Shown piece by piece: positions 52,322 through 61,067 of a DNA stretch of 64,000 nucleotides. The stretch comes from Chloroflexota bacterium. Lineage in GTDB: Bacteria > Chloroflexota > Anaerolineae > UBA2200 > JACIWT01. The notes beneath the pieces are model-generated. The model was given only the letters and a program-made list of their open reading frames with translations. It was not told the DNA's origin and ran no database searches. Position 1 is the stretch's first letter. Each line of letters begins with the position of its first letter. The position numbers and the translations under genes are program-made. The DNA lies in the NCBI GenBank assembly GCA_014360825.1, contig JACIWT010000002.1, positions 78,782 to 142,781 on the forward strand. The letters run 5' to 3'.

Positions 52322-53077
52322 ATGAAGCAATGCGTGTGCCAGAGAAAACTCCAGATACTCTTCGGACTGCTGACGAGTTTGCTGCTCGTCGCTCTCCTCG
52401 TTCTCGGTGGGGGATGTGGCACTACTCGCCCCGAAGAATCGCCAACACCAGTAACTCCTTGGCCGACCTATTTGCCAAATGAGGCCACTTTGCTCTTCAC
52501 ACCAATCCGCCACACACCCGCTATGCCCGCCGATAGGCCTACTTCCACGCCGGTCATTCACGTCGTGCAAGCAGGTGAGGTCCTAGGCGAGATCGCAAAC
52601 CGCTACGGAGTCAGTGTCAGTGCCATCGTCCAGGTCAACAACCTGCAGGATGCAGATTATCTCCGCATCGGTCAGAAACTCGTGATCCCGAATGCTGAAA
52701 TGTTGGAGGCTATGGGCACCGAAGGGGCCGTTTTTCACATCCAAGGGATGCCCACGCCGGAAGCCACTCCTACACCCTGGCCAGGCTGCATTACTTGGGA
52801 TGCCGCGGGGGCCTACATCGGGCAGGAGATCTGCATTGAGGGCCGCATTATGCGCATGCGGGAGGGCGGGGGGAACATAATCCTATACTTCCACACGGAC
52901 CCATCCGCGCTTTACCTGCGCGCGGTGATCCCTGAAGAGCACAGGAGGGCATTTTCTGGCCGGCCCGAAATCGACTACTTGGATCGTTACGTTCGCCTGC
53001 GAGGCATTCCGTCCCAGGTGGACGGTGCGCCACAGGTGACTATCGAGCGTCCGGAGCAAATAGAGATCATAAAATAA
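52322..53077 (+). CDS. LysM-domain lipoprotein
   Basis: The 251-residue lipoprotein has lipobox LGGGC (Cys about residue 31), a Thr/Pro linker, one LysM domain (HVVQAGEVLGEIANRYGVSVSAIVQVNNLQDADYLRIGQKLVIP) that would bind peptidoglycan, and a C-terminal OB-like domain with QEICIEGRIMRMREGGGNIILYFH and VRLRGIPSQVDGAPQV. The latter resembles nucleic-acid or small-ligand-binding OB folds, a loose match. The start at 52322 directly follows the promoter and gives a complete signal. Confidence 0.85.
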   Translation: MKQCVCQRKLQILFGLLTSLLLVALLVLGGGCGTTRPEESPTPVTPWPTYLPNEATLLFTPIRHTPAMPADRPTSTPVIHVVQAGEVLGEIANRYGVSVSAIVQVNNLQDADYLRIGQKLVIPNAEMLEAMGTEGAVFHIQGMPTPEATPTPWPGCITWDAAGAYIGQEICIEGRIMRMREGGGNIILYFHTDPSALYLRAVIPEEHRRAFSGRPEIDYLDRYVRLRGIPSQVDGAPQVTIERPEQIEIIK

Positions 53078-53149
53078 AGCGAAGCGGTTTCGGAGAGCCT
53101 GTGGCGTATTTCGAGGCAGACCACCGCCTTGAAGCGTGAACCGTTCGCC

Positions 53150-55600
53150 TCAGGGCACGGGTTCGATGCGTCGTACCACGATCTGGCGACCGGCATAATC
53201 TACGGCGACGGGATAAAGTACTCCCCAGATGCGCACCCGTGTCCCAGCGCATTCAAAGCGGATAACGCGGTCCTCGATCGTGCGCGTCAGACCAATGATG
53301 CCATACTTCTGCCCGTCGCTTCTCTCAAAATAGTCGTCGAACTGCTGCATCGGGCAGAGGTACACCACATAGCCTTCCCACGCTTCCACCAGTTCACTCG
53401 GCGCGCCGCCCGTAGCGTCGTCAATGCGCTCCACAAGGATTTGCCGGCCCTCGTAATCCGCTGCATCCACGTATAATGTGCCCCACACCGATACCAGAGC
53501 CCCGGATTGGCGTAAGGCGGTGATGCGTTCTTCGAGTTCCGGCGTGTTCCCAGCGATACCGTAGCGCTCCCCCACCAGGCTCTCGAAGTAGTCATCGAAC
53601 TGGGCCATCGCACCCAAAGGATAGATCCGTCCCAACAGGCCTTCAACAGGTCGTTGTCTCTCAGGCGTGCCGCTGGGCAGGGCGGCGGGTTGGATGCGCT
53701 CGACCACGATCTGCCGCCCCCGATAGTCCGGCGCTGACGTGAGCCGCCCCCAGACTTCCACAGCGGTGCCCTGACAGCCGTATTGCATCACCAGGAATTC
53801 AGCATCTTGACTGACACCAACAATGCCGTAGCGCTCACCGTCCTCGCGTTCGAAGTAGTTGTCGAATTCGGCCAGACGACAAAGATAATGTATAGTCCCC
53901 CTCCATCTGTCCACGATCGTGGTGCTCCGCGCCGCAGTTGTAGGGGTGGGCTCAACGGACACACCTCCTGGACGAACCTGGCCGATGGTAGTTACCACTC
54001 CTTCCCAGACAAAATCCTGGGTCTGATTGGTCACGGTGACGCTGAATGTTGGATAAAGCACCACCGGATAACCGACCACTACGAGCCAATCGCCCGACGT
54101 GTATTGCATTATCGCGCTGCCTACTAAATCCTGGGGCGTGATGTTCGCCTCTTCCCAGACCATAGATTGGGCCATTTCGCGCGTTAGGCCAGACTGCGGA
54201 TTCTCGATTGCCAGGTACATTATGACCTGGTCGCGGGCCGAGGCGGGATCCGTGAGGCGCGGCAGAGCCTCGTAGTTAGTCTCCGTAATCACTCCCTCGG
54301 CACTGACTGTGCCTTGCCAGGTCACACCAATGGACTCATTAGCAATGGAAACGCGATAGGCCGGGCGAGGTGTGGGGGGATATTGTACGTTGATTGCCCA
54401 ATCTCCAGATGTAAACCCGACCGCCACCTGACCGGCTGTACTTGCTGGCTGGGTGATGCCCTCACTCCAGATCAAGTCCTCCTCCAGACTGGCATCGGCG
54501 TGGTGAGTGATGAGATAGTCGATGGCTGCGTCGCGGGCTGCTGGCGCATCCCGAACTACGGGTGGGGGTATGAATGAGATCTCTTTGATCCCTCCTTCTC
54601 GATCCACAGCGCCCTCCCAGTGTGTGCCGAGGTTTGCATGATGGACCACTACATCTAATGGCTTGTTCGCATCGGCAGGACAGAGAATGGACACTGTCCA
54701 ATCTCCCATCGTGTATAGGAACTGGCTATCCCCCTCCAAACCTCTGGGACTGACTTGTGATTCTTGCCACACGAGTTGGCTCACCTCTGTGGCAGTGAGC
54801 CCCACTTCGGGGTGATTGGTAACGAGGTAATCCAGGGCAGCATCGCGGGCGCGCTCGGCTTCCAGAGGACGAGAGCGCACCCGAGTTTCTTGGACGTTTC
54901 CATCTTCATCCACCATCCCCCACCACTGGAAGAGGGCACTGGAGCCCGTAACGGTAATATCAAAAGTGGGCGACAGCACGTCTGGGTAGGATAATGTGAC
55001 TTCCCAAGCCCCTAATTTATACTGCGTTGTCTTCTGGGAAGTTTCAGGGAGAGGCACGTCCGTTCGCTGCCAGATCATTCGTTTCAGTATTTCGGGCTCG
55101 AGTTTCGACTCCGGATGAGCAGTAGCGATGTATTGGATGACCTTATCCCGCGTTACGCTTACATTTGGCCCTGGCGGTTCCACACGAAACAGGGTCTCAG
55201 TTACATGCCCCTCGGGAGTGACAGCGCCGCGCCAGTACATCCGGCGGGCGTCATTTTTGGCCTCCACGTCGAAGATGGGTTTCAGAGTGGCAGTGGCCGA
55301 TATGGTCATCTCCCAGTCTCCGCATACGAAGCGCGTGACCGTAGAACCGGCTGTTCCCTCGGTAGAGATGGCCTCTTCTCTCCAGACCATATCTTGGCGC
55401 AGTTCGCTTTCGGGGTGTCGTGCCGCGATGTATTCGACCACTACCCGATGGGCATCAGCAGCAGTGGGACCGAGAGGGAGGGGTGTCAAATCTCGGAGAG
55501 GAGCGGTTGGCGTGGTCTGCAGGGCAGCATTTCCACACCCAGCGCACAGGAGCGCCAGGTTGATCCAAAAACCGATTATGAGGATTGTCTTTTTTCCCAT
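53150..55600 (-). CDS. Large lipoprotein with five plus three internal repeats
   Basis: The 816-residue lipoprotein (lipobox LLCAGC) contains five copies of an about 95-residue unit, each with a D-x-x-I/L-x-Y-I/L-x-x-x-H/N-P helix, W-x-E/Q, a G-D-W strand and a W-x-G-x-V turn. After a Thr-rich linker come three copies of an about 75-residue unit with F-D/E-D/N-Y-F-E and Y-G-I-x-G, then G-x-x-I-V/L-V-E/R-R-I. I recognise no named domain. ATG 55600 is chosen over GTG 55612 because it gives a clean signal peptide. It follows the binding-protein gene by 19 nt, in one operon with a sensor kinase. Confidence 0.75.
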   Translation of the reverse strand: MGKKTILIIGFWINLALLCAGCGNAALQTTPTAPLRDLTPLPLGPTAADAHRVVVEYIAARHPESELRQDMVWREEAISTEGTAGSTVTRFVCGDWEMTISATATLKPIFDVEAKNDARRMYWRGAVTPEGHVTETLFRVEPPGPNVSVTRDKVIQYIATAHPESKLEPEILKRMIWQRTDVPLPETSQKTTQYKLGAWEVTLSYPDVLSPTFDITVTGSSALFQWWGMVDEDGNVQETRVRSRPLEAERARDAALDYLVTNHPEVGLTATEVSQLVWQESQVSPRGLEGDSQFLYTMGDWTVSILCPADANKPLDVVVHHANLGTHWEGAVDREGGIKEISFIPPPVVRDAPAARDAAIDYLITHHADASLEEDLIWSEGITQPASTAGQVAVGFTSGDWAINVQYPPTPRPAYRVSIANESIGVTWQGTVSAEGVITETNYEALPRLTDPASARDQVIMYLAIENPQSGLTREMAQSMVWEEANITPQDLVGSAIMQYTSGDWLVVVGYPVVLYPTFSVTVTNQTQDFVWEGVVTTIGQVRPGGVSVEPTPTTAARSTTIVDRWRGTIHYLCRLAEFDNYFEREDGERYGIVGVSQDAEFLVMQYGCQGTAVEVWGRLTSAPDYRGRQIVVERIQPAALPSGTPERQRPVEGLLGRIYPLGAMAQFDDYFESLVGERYGIAGNTPELEERITALRQSGALVSVWGTLYVDAADYEGRQILVERIDDATGGAPSELVEAWEGYVVYLCPMQQFDDYFERSDGQKYGIIGLTRTIEDRVIRFECAGTRVRIWGVLYPVAVDYAGRQIVVRRIEPVP

Positions 55601-55619
55601 ACTCTTTTGCACCGGTGTG

Positions 55620-57272
55620 CTAAGGTTGGCGAAGCCAGATCCGCTCCGGATGGCGAAACGGTGGAATGCGGTTTACGTCGAATATGGCCTGATCCATCAC
55701 CACCCGGTTGCTCACTGCAAAAATGGACATTGGATAGACCAATGGGATAATGGGCAGATCTTCCAACAAGGCACGCTCCAGATCTTTATAGATCACCCGA
55801 CGCTGTTCTGCGTCTTGGGTGCTTTGGGCTCGGTCAAACAACCAGTCTACGCGCGGGTTCTCATAGTTCAGGACATTTTCACTGGCAGGTCCATGATAGA
55901 TCCAGGCCGCATAGTTTCCCGGATCGGGTCCCAGCAATGACCAACACCCCAGGCAAAGGACAAAGTCCCCTTCTCGTATGGCCGATTCCGGGTCATTCAC
56001 CCTTTGCACTGGGACATCAATGCCTACAGCGGCCAAATTCTCACGTACGAGATCGCCGATGGCGGAAGAGAAATAGTCTGCTCCTTGCAGTAGAGGCAGC
56101 CGCAAGGGCTGTTCATCCTTGTAGCGAAGGCCGTCACTGCGGCGTACCCACCCCGCTGATGCCAACAACCCGCGAGCCTTGTCGAGATCGTAGAGATACT
56201 GTGGCAATGTAGGATCATGAGGGACGTAGGTGAATACCGTCTGATTGAACACCGAATCGGCTGCTGTCGCGTAGCCTTGGAACACGCTCGCTACCAACGC
56301 TTGGCGATCAAGCGCTAAAGCGATGGCTTGGCGGACCCGTTTGTCTTGGAGAAGGGGATGTTGATTGTTCAGCCGAAGCTGCCACATCGTGTCCCAACTC
56401 TGCACCCGAACTGTTCCGCCTGTCCAATCTTTGAGTTTGGGGGTGAGTTCTGGCTTCAATAGGGCAATGTCCACTTGACCATCGCGCAGGGCAGAGAGGA
56501 GGGCGTCGTCGTCCGGTGGCATCCACAGGACAATGCGGTCGAGGTACGGTCGGCCGCGGAAATAATCGGCGTTTGCAGTCAGAGTGATGGCTTTCCCTGG
56601 CTCTAGGCCTTCTAATTTGAATGGACCCGTGCCGATGGGGTGAATTTCAAAATCGGCTGTTGAATTGCCTTTGCCTGCCAGGAGGTGGGCGGGCAGAATG
56701 GCCACGCCGATGTCGGGCACCAGCGTAGGCTGTGGCCGGCGCAAATGCACTTGCACGGTGTAGTCATCGAGGGCAGTGAAGAGGATGGGATCGCCATCCT
56801 GGAGGAAGCGTCCTCGGAACCTGGAGCCGCTGTTCGGGTCCTGTATCATGGCGAAGGTGAAGAGCACGTCCTGGGAAGTGAGAGGGACTCCATCGTGCCA
56901 GCGAACATCCCGCCGCAAATGAAACGTCCAGGTCAGCCCATCGTCCGACACATCCCAGCGCTCGGCTAGTTCGCCTGTGGTCTCTGTGCCCCATCCTTCG
57001 CCGCCCAATACCAGGGGGTTAAAAAGCAGATTGGTGATATACCATTCGCTCACTGTTTCGGTGGTCAGAGGGTTGAAGACGGTCGCCTCTGGCAAAGGGA
57101 TGGCAATGGTCAGTGTACCACCCCAGAGAGCGGATTCGGGTGGGGTAGGGGTAGGCAGAAGGGCGGAAGCGGTGGGGCCCAATGGAGTATTGGTTTGCGG
57201 CGTGGAGCAAGAAATCAGCGCCATGCTTAATAGGAGGGCGAGACCGAGTCTGGTGTAGGGCCTATTCTTCAT
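55620..57272 (-). CDS. Family 5 extracellular solute-binding lipoprotein
   Basis: The 550-residue lipoprotein (LISCS lipobox, Cys about residue 22) has the SBP_bac_5 pattern: GGTLTIAI, E-R-W-D-V-S-D-D-G-L-T-W-T-F-H-L-R, W-H-D-G-V-P-L-T-S-Q-D-V, and G-T-G-P-F-K-L-E. These bind oligopeptides, dipeptides or related compounds for ABC importers. No permease or ATPase genes are nearby; the start overlaps the stop of a histidine kinase by 4 nt. It might deliver ligand to that kinase rather than to a transporter, an inference. Confidence 0.9.
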   Translation of the reverse strand: MKNRPYTRLGLALLLSMALISCSTPQTNTPLGPTASALLPTPTPPESALWGGTLTIAIPLPEATVFNPLTTETVSEWYITNLLFNPLVLGGEGWGTETTGELAERWDVSDDGLTWTFHLRRDVRWHDGVPLTSQDVLFTFAMIQDPNSGSRFRGRFLQDGDPILFTALDDYTVQVHLRRPQPTLVPDIGVAILPAHLLAGKGNSTADFEIHPIGTGPFKLEGLEPGKAITLTANADYFRGRPYLDRIVLWMPPDDDALLSALRDGQVDIALLKPELTPKLKDWTGGTVRVQSWDTMWQLRLNNQHPLLQDKRVRQAIALALDRQALVASVFQGYATAADSVFNQTVFTYVPHDPTLPQYLYDLDKARGLLASAGWVRRSDGLRYKDEQPLRLPLLQGADYFSSAIGDLVRENLAAVGIDVPVQRVNDPESAIREGDFVLCLGCWSLLGPDPGNYAAWIYHGPASENVLNYENPRVDWLFDRAQSTQDAEQRRVIYKDLERALLEDLPIIPLVYPMSIFAVSNRVVMDQAIFDVNRIPPFRHPERIWLRQP

Positions 57273-59053
57273 TGGTCGCCCCCTGGCGGGATGGGCATAA
57301 CTACCGTCACAGTAGTGCCCTCGTTTGGGGCAGAGGCAATGGCCAGCGAGCCGCCAAACAATTGGGCGCGCTCATACATGCCGAGTAGGCCCAGACGGCC
57401 CGCCTCGGCCAGTTCGGCTGCCGTCTTCGGGGAGCGGAAGCCAATCCCATCGTCGGAAACTTGTAACTGCACCGTTTCCTCATCGTACACCAGGCGGATG
57501 ACAGCGTGCTGCGCCTGCGCGTGTTTACAGACGTTGGTCAAACTCTCTTGAGCCAGCCGATAAAGGGTCAATTCTAATTCCGGAGTCAGCGAGCGCACAT
57601 TACCCGATATTTGTACGGCCACCCGGAGTGAGTAGCGCTTTGCCATCTCCTCGGCCATGAGTTCCAAGGAACGGCCCAGGCCCAGTTCTTCCAATAACGG
57701 CGGGCGTAGGTCATGGGTGAACTGGCGGACGTCCTGTAATGCGTCATCTACTAAGTCGCGCAGGAGACGCAGTTCCTGGCGCAGACGCTGTGGATCATCA
57801 AGCATCTCTTCACAGGACTCGATCCGCCTCCCCAAGATCACCAGCGCCTGGGCGGTGTCATCATGTAGTTCGCGGGCGATACGTTTGCGCTCCTCTTCCT
57901 GGGCGTTCAAAATAGAGGCCAGATAGCGCTGGATGTCATCGCGATAGCGCTGCAACTGGCACACCATATCATTGAAAGACCTTCCTAGTTCCCGCACCTC
58001 GGCAGGACCGCCCACTGGCACGTCGGCCTGAAAATCACCATCGGCGACATGCCCCACGCGCTCCGCCAGGGCGCGCAGTGGCGCGGTGGCCCGCCTCGTG
58101 CCGGTAGCCAGGAGGACGATGGGTAATATCACGGTGAGTCCGAGTAAAGCGATTACCAGGCGCACGTAAGGCATCAGGGGGGCTATGATATCATCCCACT
58201 GCTCTTGAGTGACCAGACCCCATCCTTGCCAACTGGCATCGGCGAACACCAACCCCTTGGCGGACGTCATTTCCAACGGCGCATATCCCAGGACTATGCG
58301 ACCTTCTGGCAGGTCTACCACTTGGGCTCCGGCCTGACCCGCTAACAATGCGGCCGTAGCCGGGTTGCCCCAGTTATCTGTGCCAATGCGACTTGCATCG
58401 GGATGCCAGAGAATACGACCGTCGCGGCCCACGAGATAGGCAAGGCCCCGCGTGCCAACCGGGACATCCTGCAGATAGCGGGCCAGATGTGGGCCCTGGA
58501 GATCGTAGGTGCCACAGACAATCCCCGCGAACTGTCCTTGGTAGTCAAAGATGGGCACGGCGATCACGATGCCCTGCCGCCCTTGGCCCAGGGGCAAGAG
58601 GTTGGAGCGCACAGGTTGATAACCGTCGCGAGCCCAGCGAAAATAGGGCAATGCATCCACCCGCCCACCCAGTTCTCCGCCGTCCGTAGCCACTACTTCG
58701 CCGGCGGCATTGACCACGCTGATGCAGTCAAAGTGCTGGCGCAGACCAAAACGGGCGCTCAGGGCCGCCTGTTGGCGCAATGCCTGGCCACTACGCACAT
58801 CATCTGAGGCGGCGGTCTCATGGAGCAGTTCGACAGCCTGAACCATGTGATTGGCGACTTGCTGGGCTGCCAGCCTCACTAGTTCGGCGTCCCGTTGCTC
58901 GACGAGAGTTTGGAGCAGGCGGCTGTAGCCCAGGAAGCCAACCGCCACGATGGCCAATAGGCTGATAGCGACGGGCAAGATCGTGGAGAGGATCAGTTGT
59001 CCGCTCAGGCTGGAAAACCAGCGATACCTGAACGCGCGAGTTTCTTTTGACAT
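57269..59053 (-). CDS. Sensor histidine kinase (Cache-HAMP-HisKA_3)
   Basis: The 594-residue membrane kinase has two membrane segments (about 18-40 and 295-320) around a Cache-like extracellular domain (about 45-290). A HAMP domain follows, then a HisKA_3 dimerisation region with ELHDDTAQALVILG containing the phosphoacceptor His, and an ATPase domain with LTNVCKHAQAQHAVI, VSDDGIGF and GRLGLLGMYERA. This class (NarX/DegS-like) phosphorylates NarL-type regulators. It is translationally coupled to a substrate-binding lipoprotein, suggesting a ligand-presenting partner. No response regulator is in the same operon. Confidence 0.93.
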   Translation of the reverse strand: MSKETRAFRYRWFSSLSGQLILSTILPVAISLLAIVAVGFLGYSRLLQTLVEQRDAELVRLAAQQVANHMVQAVELLHETAASDDVRSGQALRQQAALSARFGLRQHFDCISVVNAAGEVVATDGGELGGRVDALPYFRWARDGYQPVRSNLLPLGQGRQGIVIAVPIFDYQGQFAGIVCGTYDLQGPHLARYLQDVPVGTRGLAYLVGRDGRILWHPDASRIGTDNWGNPATAALLAGQAGAQVVDLPEGRIVLGYAPLEMTSAKGLVFADASWQGWGLVTQEQWDDIIAPLMPYVRLVIALLGLTVILPIVLLATGTRRATAPLRALAERVGHVADGDFQADVPVGGPAEVRELGRSFNDMVCQLQRYRDDIQRYLASILNAQEEERKRIARELHDDTAQALVILGRRIESCEEMLDDPQRLRQELRLLRDLVDDALQDVRQFTHDLRPPLLEELGLGRSLELMAEEMAKRYSLRVAVQISGNVRSLTPELELTLYRLAQESLTNVCKHAQAQHAVIRLVYDEETVQLQVSDDGIGFRSPKTAAELAEAGRLGLLGMYERAQLFGGSLAIASAPNEGTTVTVVMPIPPGGDQ

Positions 59054-59133
59054 TCGAGTGCATACTGGTTGGCAGGGACATGGATCAGCGGATCAGTATC
59101 GGATGAAAGATGGAATGGCCACAAGCAGATAAT

Positions 59134-59162
59134 AGTATAGCCGCAATTGCCATTCCTGCCAA
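59134..59162 (-). promoter_or_regulatory. Promoter of the kinase operon
   Basis: Minus-strand TTGGCA (59157-59162) and TATACT (59134-59139), 17-nt spacer; start near 59127, about 74 nt before the kinase ATG. Confidence 0.6.
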
Positions 59163-59246
59163 AGTCAATTTTTTCCACCTCCTCCTTGGGGGTCGTTTTC
59201 TAAAGAAAAACGGCTCCCTTTCTTGAAATCTTGGAAATCCCTTTCA

Positions 59247-59258
59247 TTTCGCGCGAAA
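59247..59258. promoter_or_regulatory. Perfect 12-bp palindrome between divergent operons
   Basis: TTTCGCGCGAAA lies between the kinase promoter and the response-regulator promoter and could be an operator. Apart from this, the two promoters and an AT-rich hairpin near 59193-59212, the region 59054-59465 contains nothing recognised. Confidence 0.4.
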
Positions 59259-59337
59259 AGAACCGTAACTTCTTGACCTAAATCCCGTCATCGTAATTGC
59301 AAGTGTGATACTATTTTGTTACTAATTTGATGCCGAT

Positions 59338-59366
59338 TTGACATTTTTGTGGGTTTTGCGTATAAT
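59338..59366 (+). promoter_or_regulatory. Perfect-consensus promoter of the response-regulator gene
   Basis: TTGACA (59338-59343), 17-nt spacer, TATAAT (59361-59366); start near 59373, about 93 nt before the ATG. Confidence 0.8.
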
Positions 59367-59465
59367 TATATCGATACTCCTGGCGTTGATCGGCAATTCT
59401 GCCACCGGAGAAAACATTATAGCCAGTATCACACACTCAAACCCGCTCACACAGGAGGATCTCCT

Positions 59466-60239
59466 ATGCCCGTCATCCTGCTCGTTGACAACGATACCAT
59501 TGCCGCGCAGGTCACCGATCGCACCTTGAGGAAACTCAACTTCCATACCCTCGTCACCCAGGATGGGAAGGAAGCGCTTGGCCTGGCCCGCCGATACAAG
59601 CCCGATCTGGTCCTACTTGAGGTTCAACTGGCTGGACTGAACGGGATCGAACTGTGTCGTCAAATCCGGGATGATCCTCGCCTGGCGGATATCCCCGTTG
59701 TGTTCCTGAGTTATGGTGCACCGGCTGACAAAGTGGCCTGCTTCAAGGCCGGAGCCGACGATTACATCTCTAAGGACTGTTCCCCAGAGGAACTGGAGTG
59801 GCGACTTCGCTCTCTGCTGCGGCGCACGAATGGTCGTTCCCATCGCCGACGCCGCCGTCTCGCGGTGAACTCCCTGGTGCTCGATTGCCAGACTTATCAA
59901 CTCCGTGTCGGCAAGACGACAGCGGTGCTCACCCCAACTGAGTTTGACCTCGTCTATTGCCTGATGAAACACGCCGGAGAGGTACTCTCGGCGCAAGAGT
60001 TGTTGCGAGAGGTCTGGGGGTATCCGCCTGGGGTAGGAGACCCGGCTTTGGTGCGTCAACACGTCCGCAACGTGCGTGCCAAAATCGAGCCGTGCCCGGC
60101 CAAGCCTATCTACCTACAAACGGTGTCGCGGCGAGGCTACACTATTACTTCACCGCCCCCTGCGACGAAACGCGGCCGAGTCCCTGCGCTCAGCCAGCCT
60201 GAATTCGCCCCAGGCCCACTTTGTCCCGCCCCGAATTGA
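59466..60239 (+). CDS. OmpR-type response regulator with Glu in place of the phosphoacceptor Asp
   Basis: The 257-residue protein has a receiver domain (VILLVDNDT opening, FLSYGAPADK, and ISKDC with the conserved Lys) and an OmpR/PhoB winged helix (LTPTEFDLVYCLMKHAGEVLSAQELLREVWGY...VRQHVRNVRAKI...TVSRRGYT). At the phosphorylation site the sequence is DLVLLEVQLAGLNG: residue 52 is Glu (GAG, 59619-59621), not Asp. The protein may therefore be active without phosphorylation or respond differently. AGGAGGA at 59453 fixes the ATG at 59466; the frame is open to 59349. No kinase is coupled to it. It may control the pilus genes downstream. Confidence 0.92.
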   Translation: MPVILLVDNDTIAAQVTDRTLRKLNFHTLVTQDGKEALGLARRYKPDLVLLEVQLAGLNGIELCRQIRDDPRLADIPVVFLSYGAPADKVACFKAGADDYISKDCSPEELEWRLRSLLRRTNGRSHRRRRRLAVNSLVLDCQTYQLRVGKTTAVLTPTEFDLVYCLMKHAGEVLSAQELLREVWGYPPGVGDPALVRQHVRNVRAKIEPCPAKPIYLQTVSRRGYTITSPPPATKRGRVPALSQPEFAPGPLCPAPN

Positions 60240-60449
60240 GATATCGTCTATCGAAAGCCAGCCACATATTCCGCCCCTGCCCACTCAAGTCTGTTAACTG
60301 TATATATACCTAAAAGCATCTTATACGATACTTTTACGCTGCGTTCACCCATTGGAACAGCGTTGTATGCTACAATGTTGTTAGATTCTGAAAAATTTTG
60401 CCCTTTTCGCTTTGGATTACTCAGTTTGAGCAGCGAGACGGAGGACGTC

Positions 60450-60779
60450 GTGAACCAAGAGCTAAAGGTGATCTTGACGGCCAGGGAGGCGGCAGAGTAC
60501 TTGCGCGTCAGCCTGTTCACTCTTAGCAAGATGGAGAAACTCGGCATGCTCTCTCCGGCCAGAACGCCCGGGGGACACCGCCGCTACACACTGGAGATGC
60601 TGAATGCCTACCTGGATGGGGGGAGCAATCACCAGAACGCGAACTCCACATCACTGCCTGGAGACGGCTCCCGCAAGGAGACGGCTCCTACCGGCGGAAA
60701 TGATTCTCCCAACAAGGTTATAGCCACCCCTCCGGGAACGGCAGGGCGGTCCCACGATAGGCTCTCCGAAACCACGTAA
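60450..60779 (+). CDS. MerR/excisionase-type HTH protein
   Basis: The 109-residue protein has a helix-turn-helix of the excisionase (HTH_17) or MerR kind: LTAREAAEYLRVSLFTLSKMEKLGMLSPARTPGGHRRYTLEML. A low-complexity Ser/Thr/Gly tail follows (about 55-109). It probably binds DNA near its own gene. The GTG at 60450 has GGAGG at 60440; the open frame to 60363 has no family match. It sits between a response regulator and the Tad pilus genes and precedes the pilin by 27 nt, so it may be a pilus regulator. Confidence 0.75.
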   Translation: MNQELKVILTAREAAEYLRVSLFTLSKMEKLGMLSPARTPGGHRRYTLEMLNAYLDGGSNHQNANSTSLPGDGSRKETAPTGGNDSPNKVIATPPGTAGRSHDRLSETT

Positions 60780-60806
60780 TTCGCTCTAGGAAGGAGGTGA
60801 AAAGAG

Positions 60807-60992
60807 ATGTGGTACGCATTGCTCAACTGGCTGCGCAGGGAGGAAGGCCAGGATCTGACCGAGTATGCCCTGATCATCGGCCTGATCGTCGTCGTGGCCA
60901 TCGCTGCGGTCGCACTCCTGGGTGGCAATGTTCAGAGCCTCCTCAATGCCGTAGCCGGAGCCCTCGGCGCTGCAACGAACAACGTGCCATAA
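60807..60992 (+). CDS. flp: Flp-type pilin
   Basis: The 61-residue protein has a short basic leader (MWYALLNWLRREEGQDLTEYA) with the EGQDLTEYALI motif where prepilin peptidase cleaves, then a single hydrophobic helix (LIIGLIVVVAIAAVALLG) and a small tail. Flp pilins are the main subunit of Tad pili. AAGGAGGTGA at 60792 precedes the ATG. An unusual poly-G tract lies immediately downstream. Confidence 0.92.
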   Translation: MWYALLNWLRREEGQDLTEYALIIGLIVVVAIAAVALLGGNVQSLLNAVAGALGAATNNVP

Positions 60993-61003
60993 TGAGGGCG
61001 CAA

Positions 61004-61021
61004 GGGGGGTGGGGGGGGGGG
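61004..61021 (+). repeat. Poly-G tract (6 G, T, 11 G)
   Basis: Located between the pilin stop and the first tadE start. A homopolymer of this length can vary in number of units and can form a quadruplex or affect transcription; assembly error is also possible. Confidence 0.6.
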
Positions 61022-61067
61022 ACGTTCTGCCTTCCACCCCACTTCACCTAAGGTCGGAGGTGGCTTC

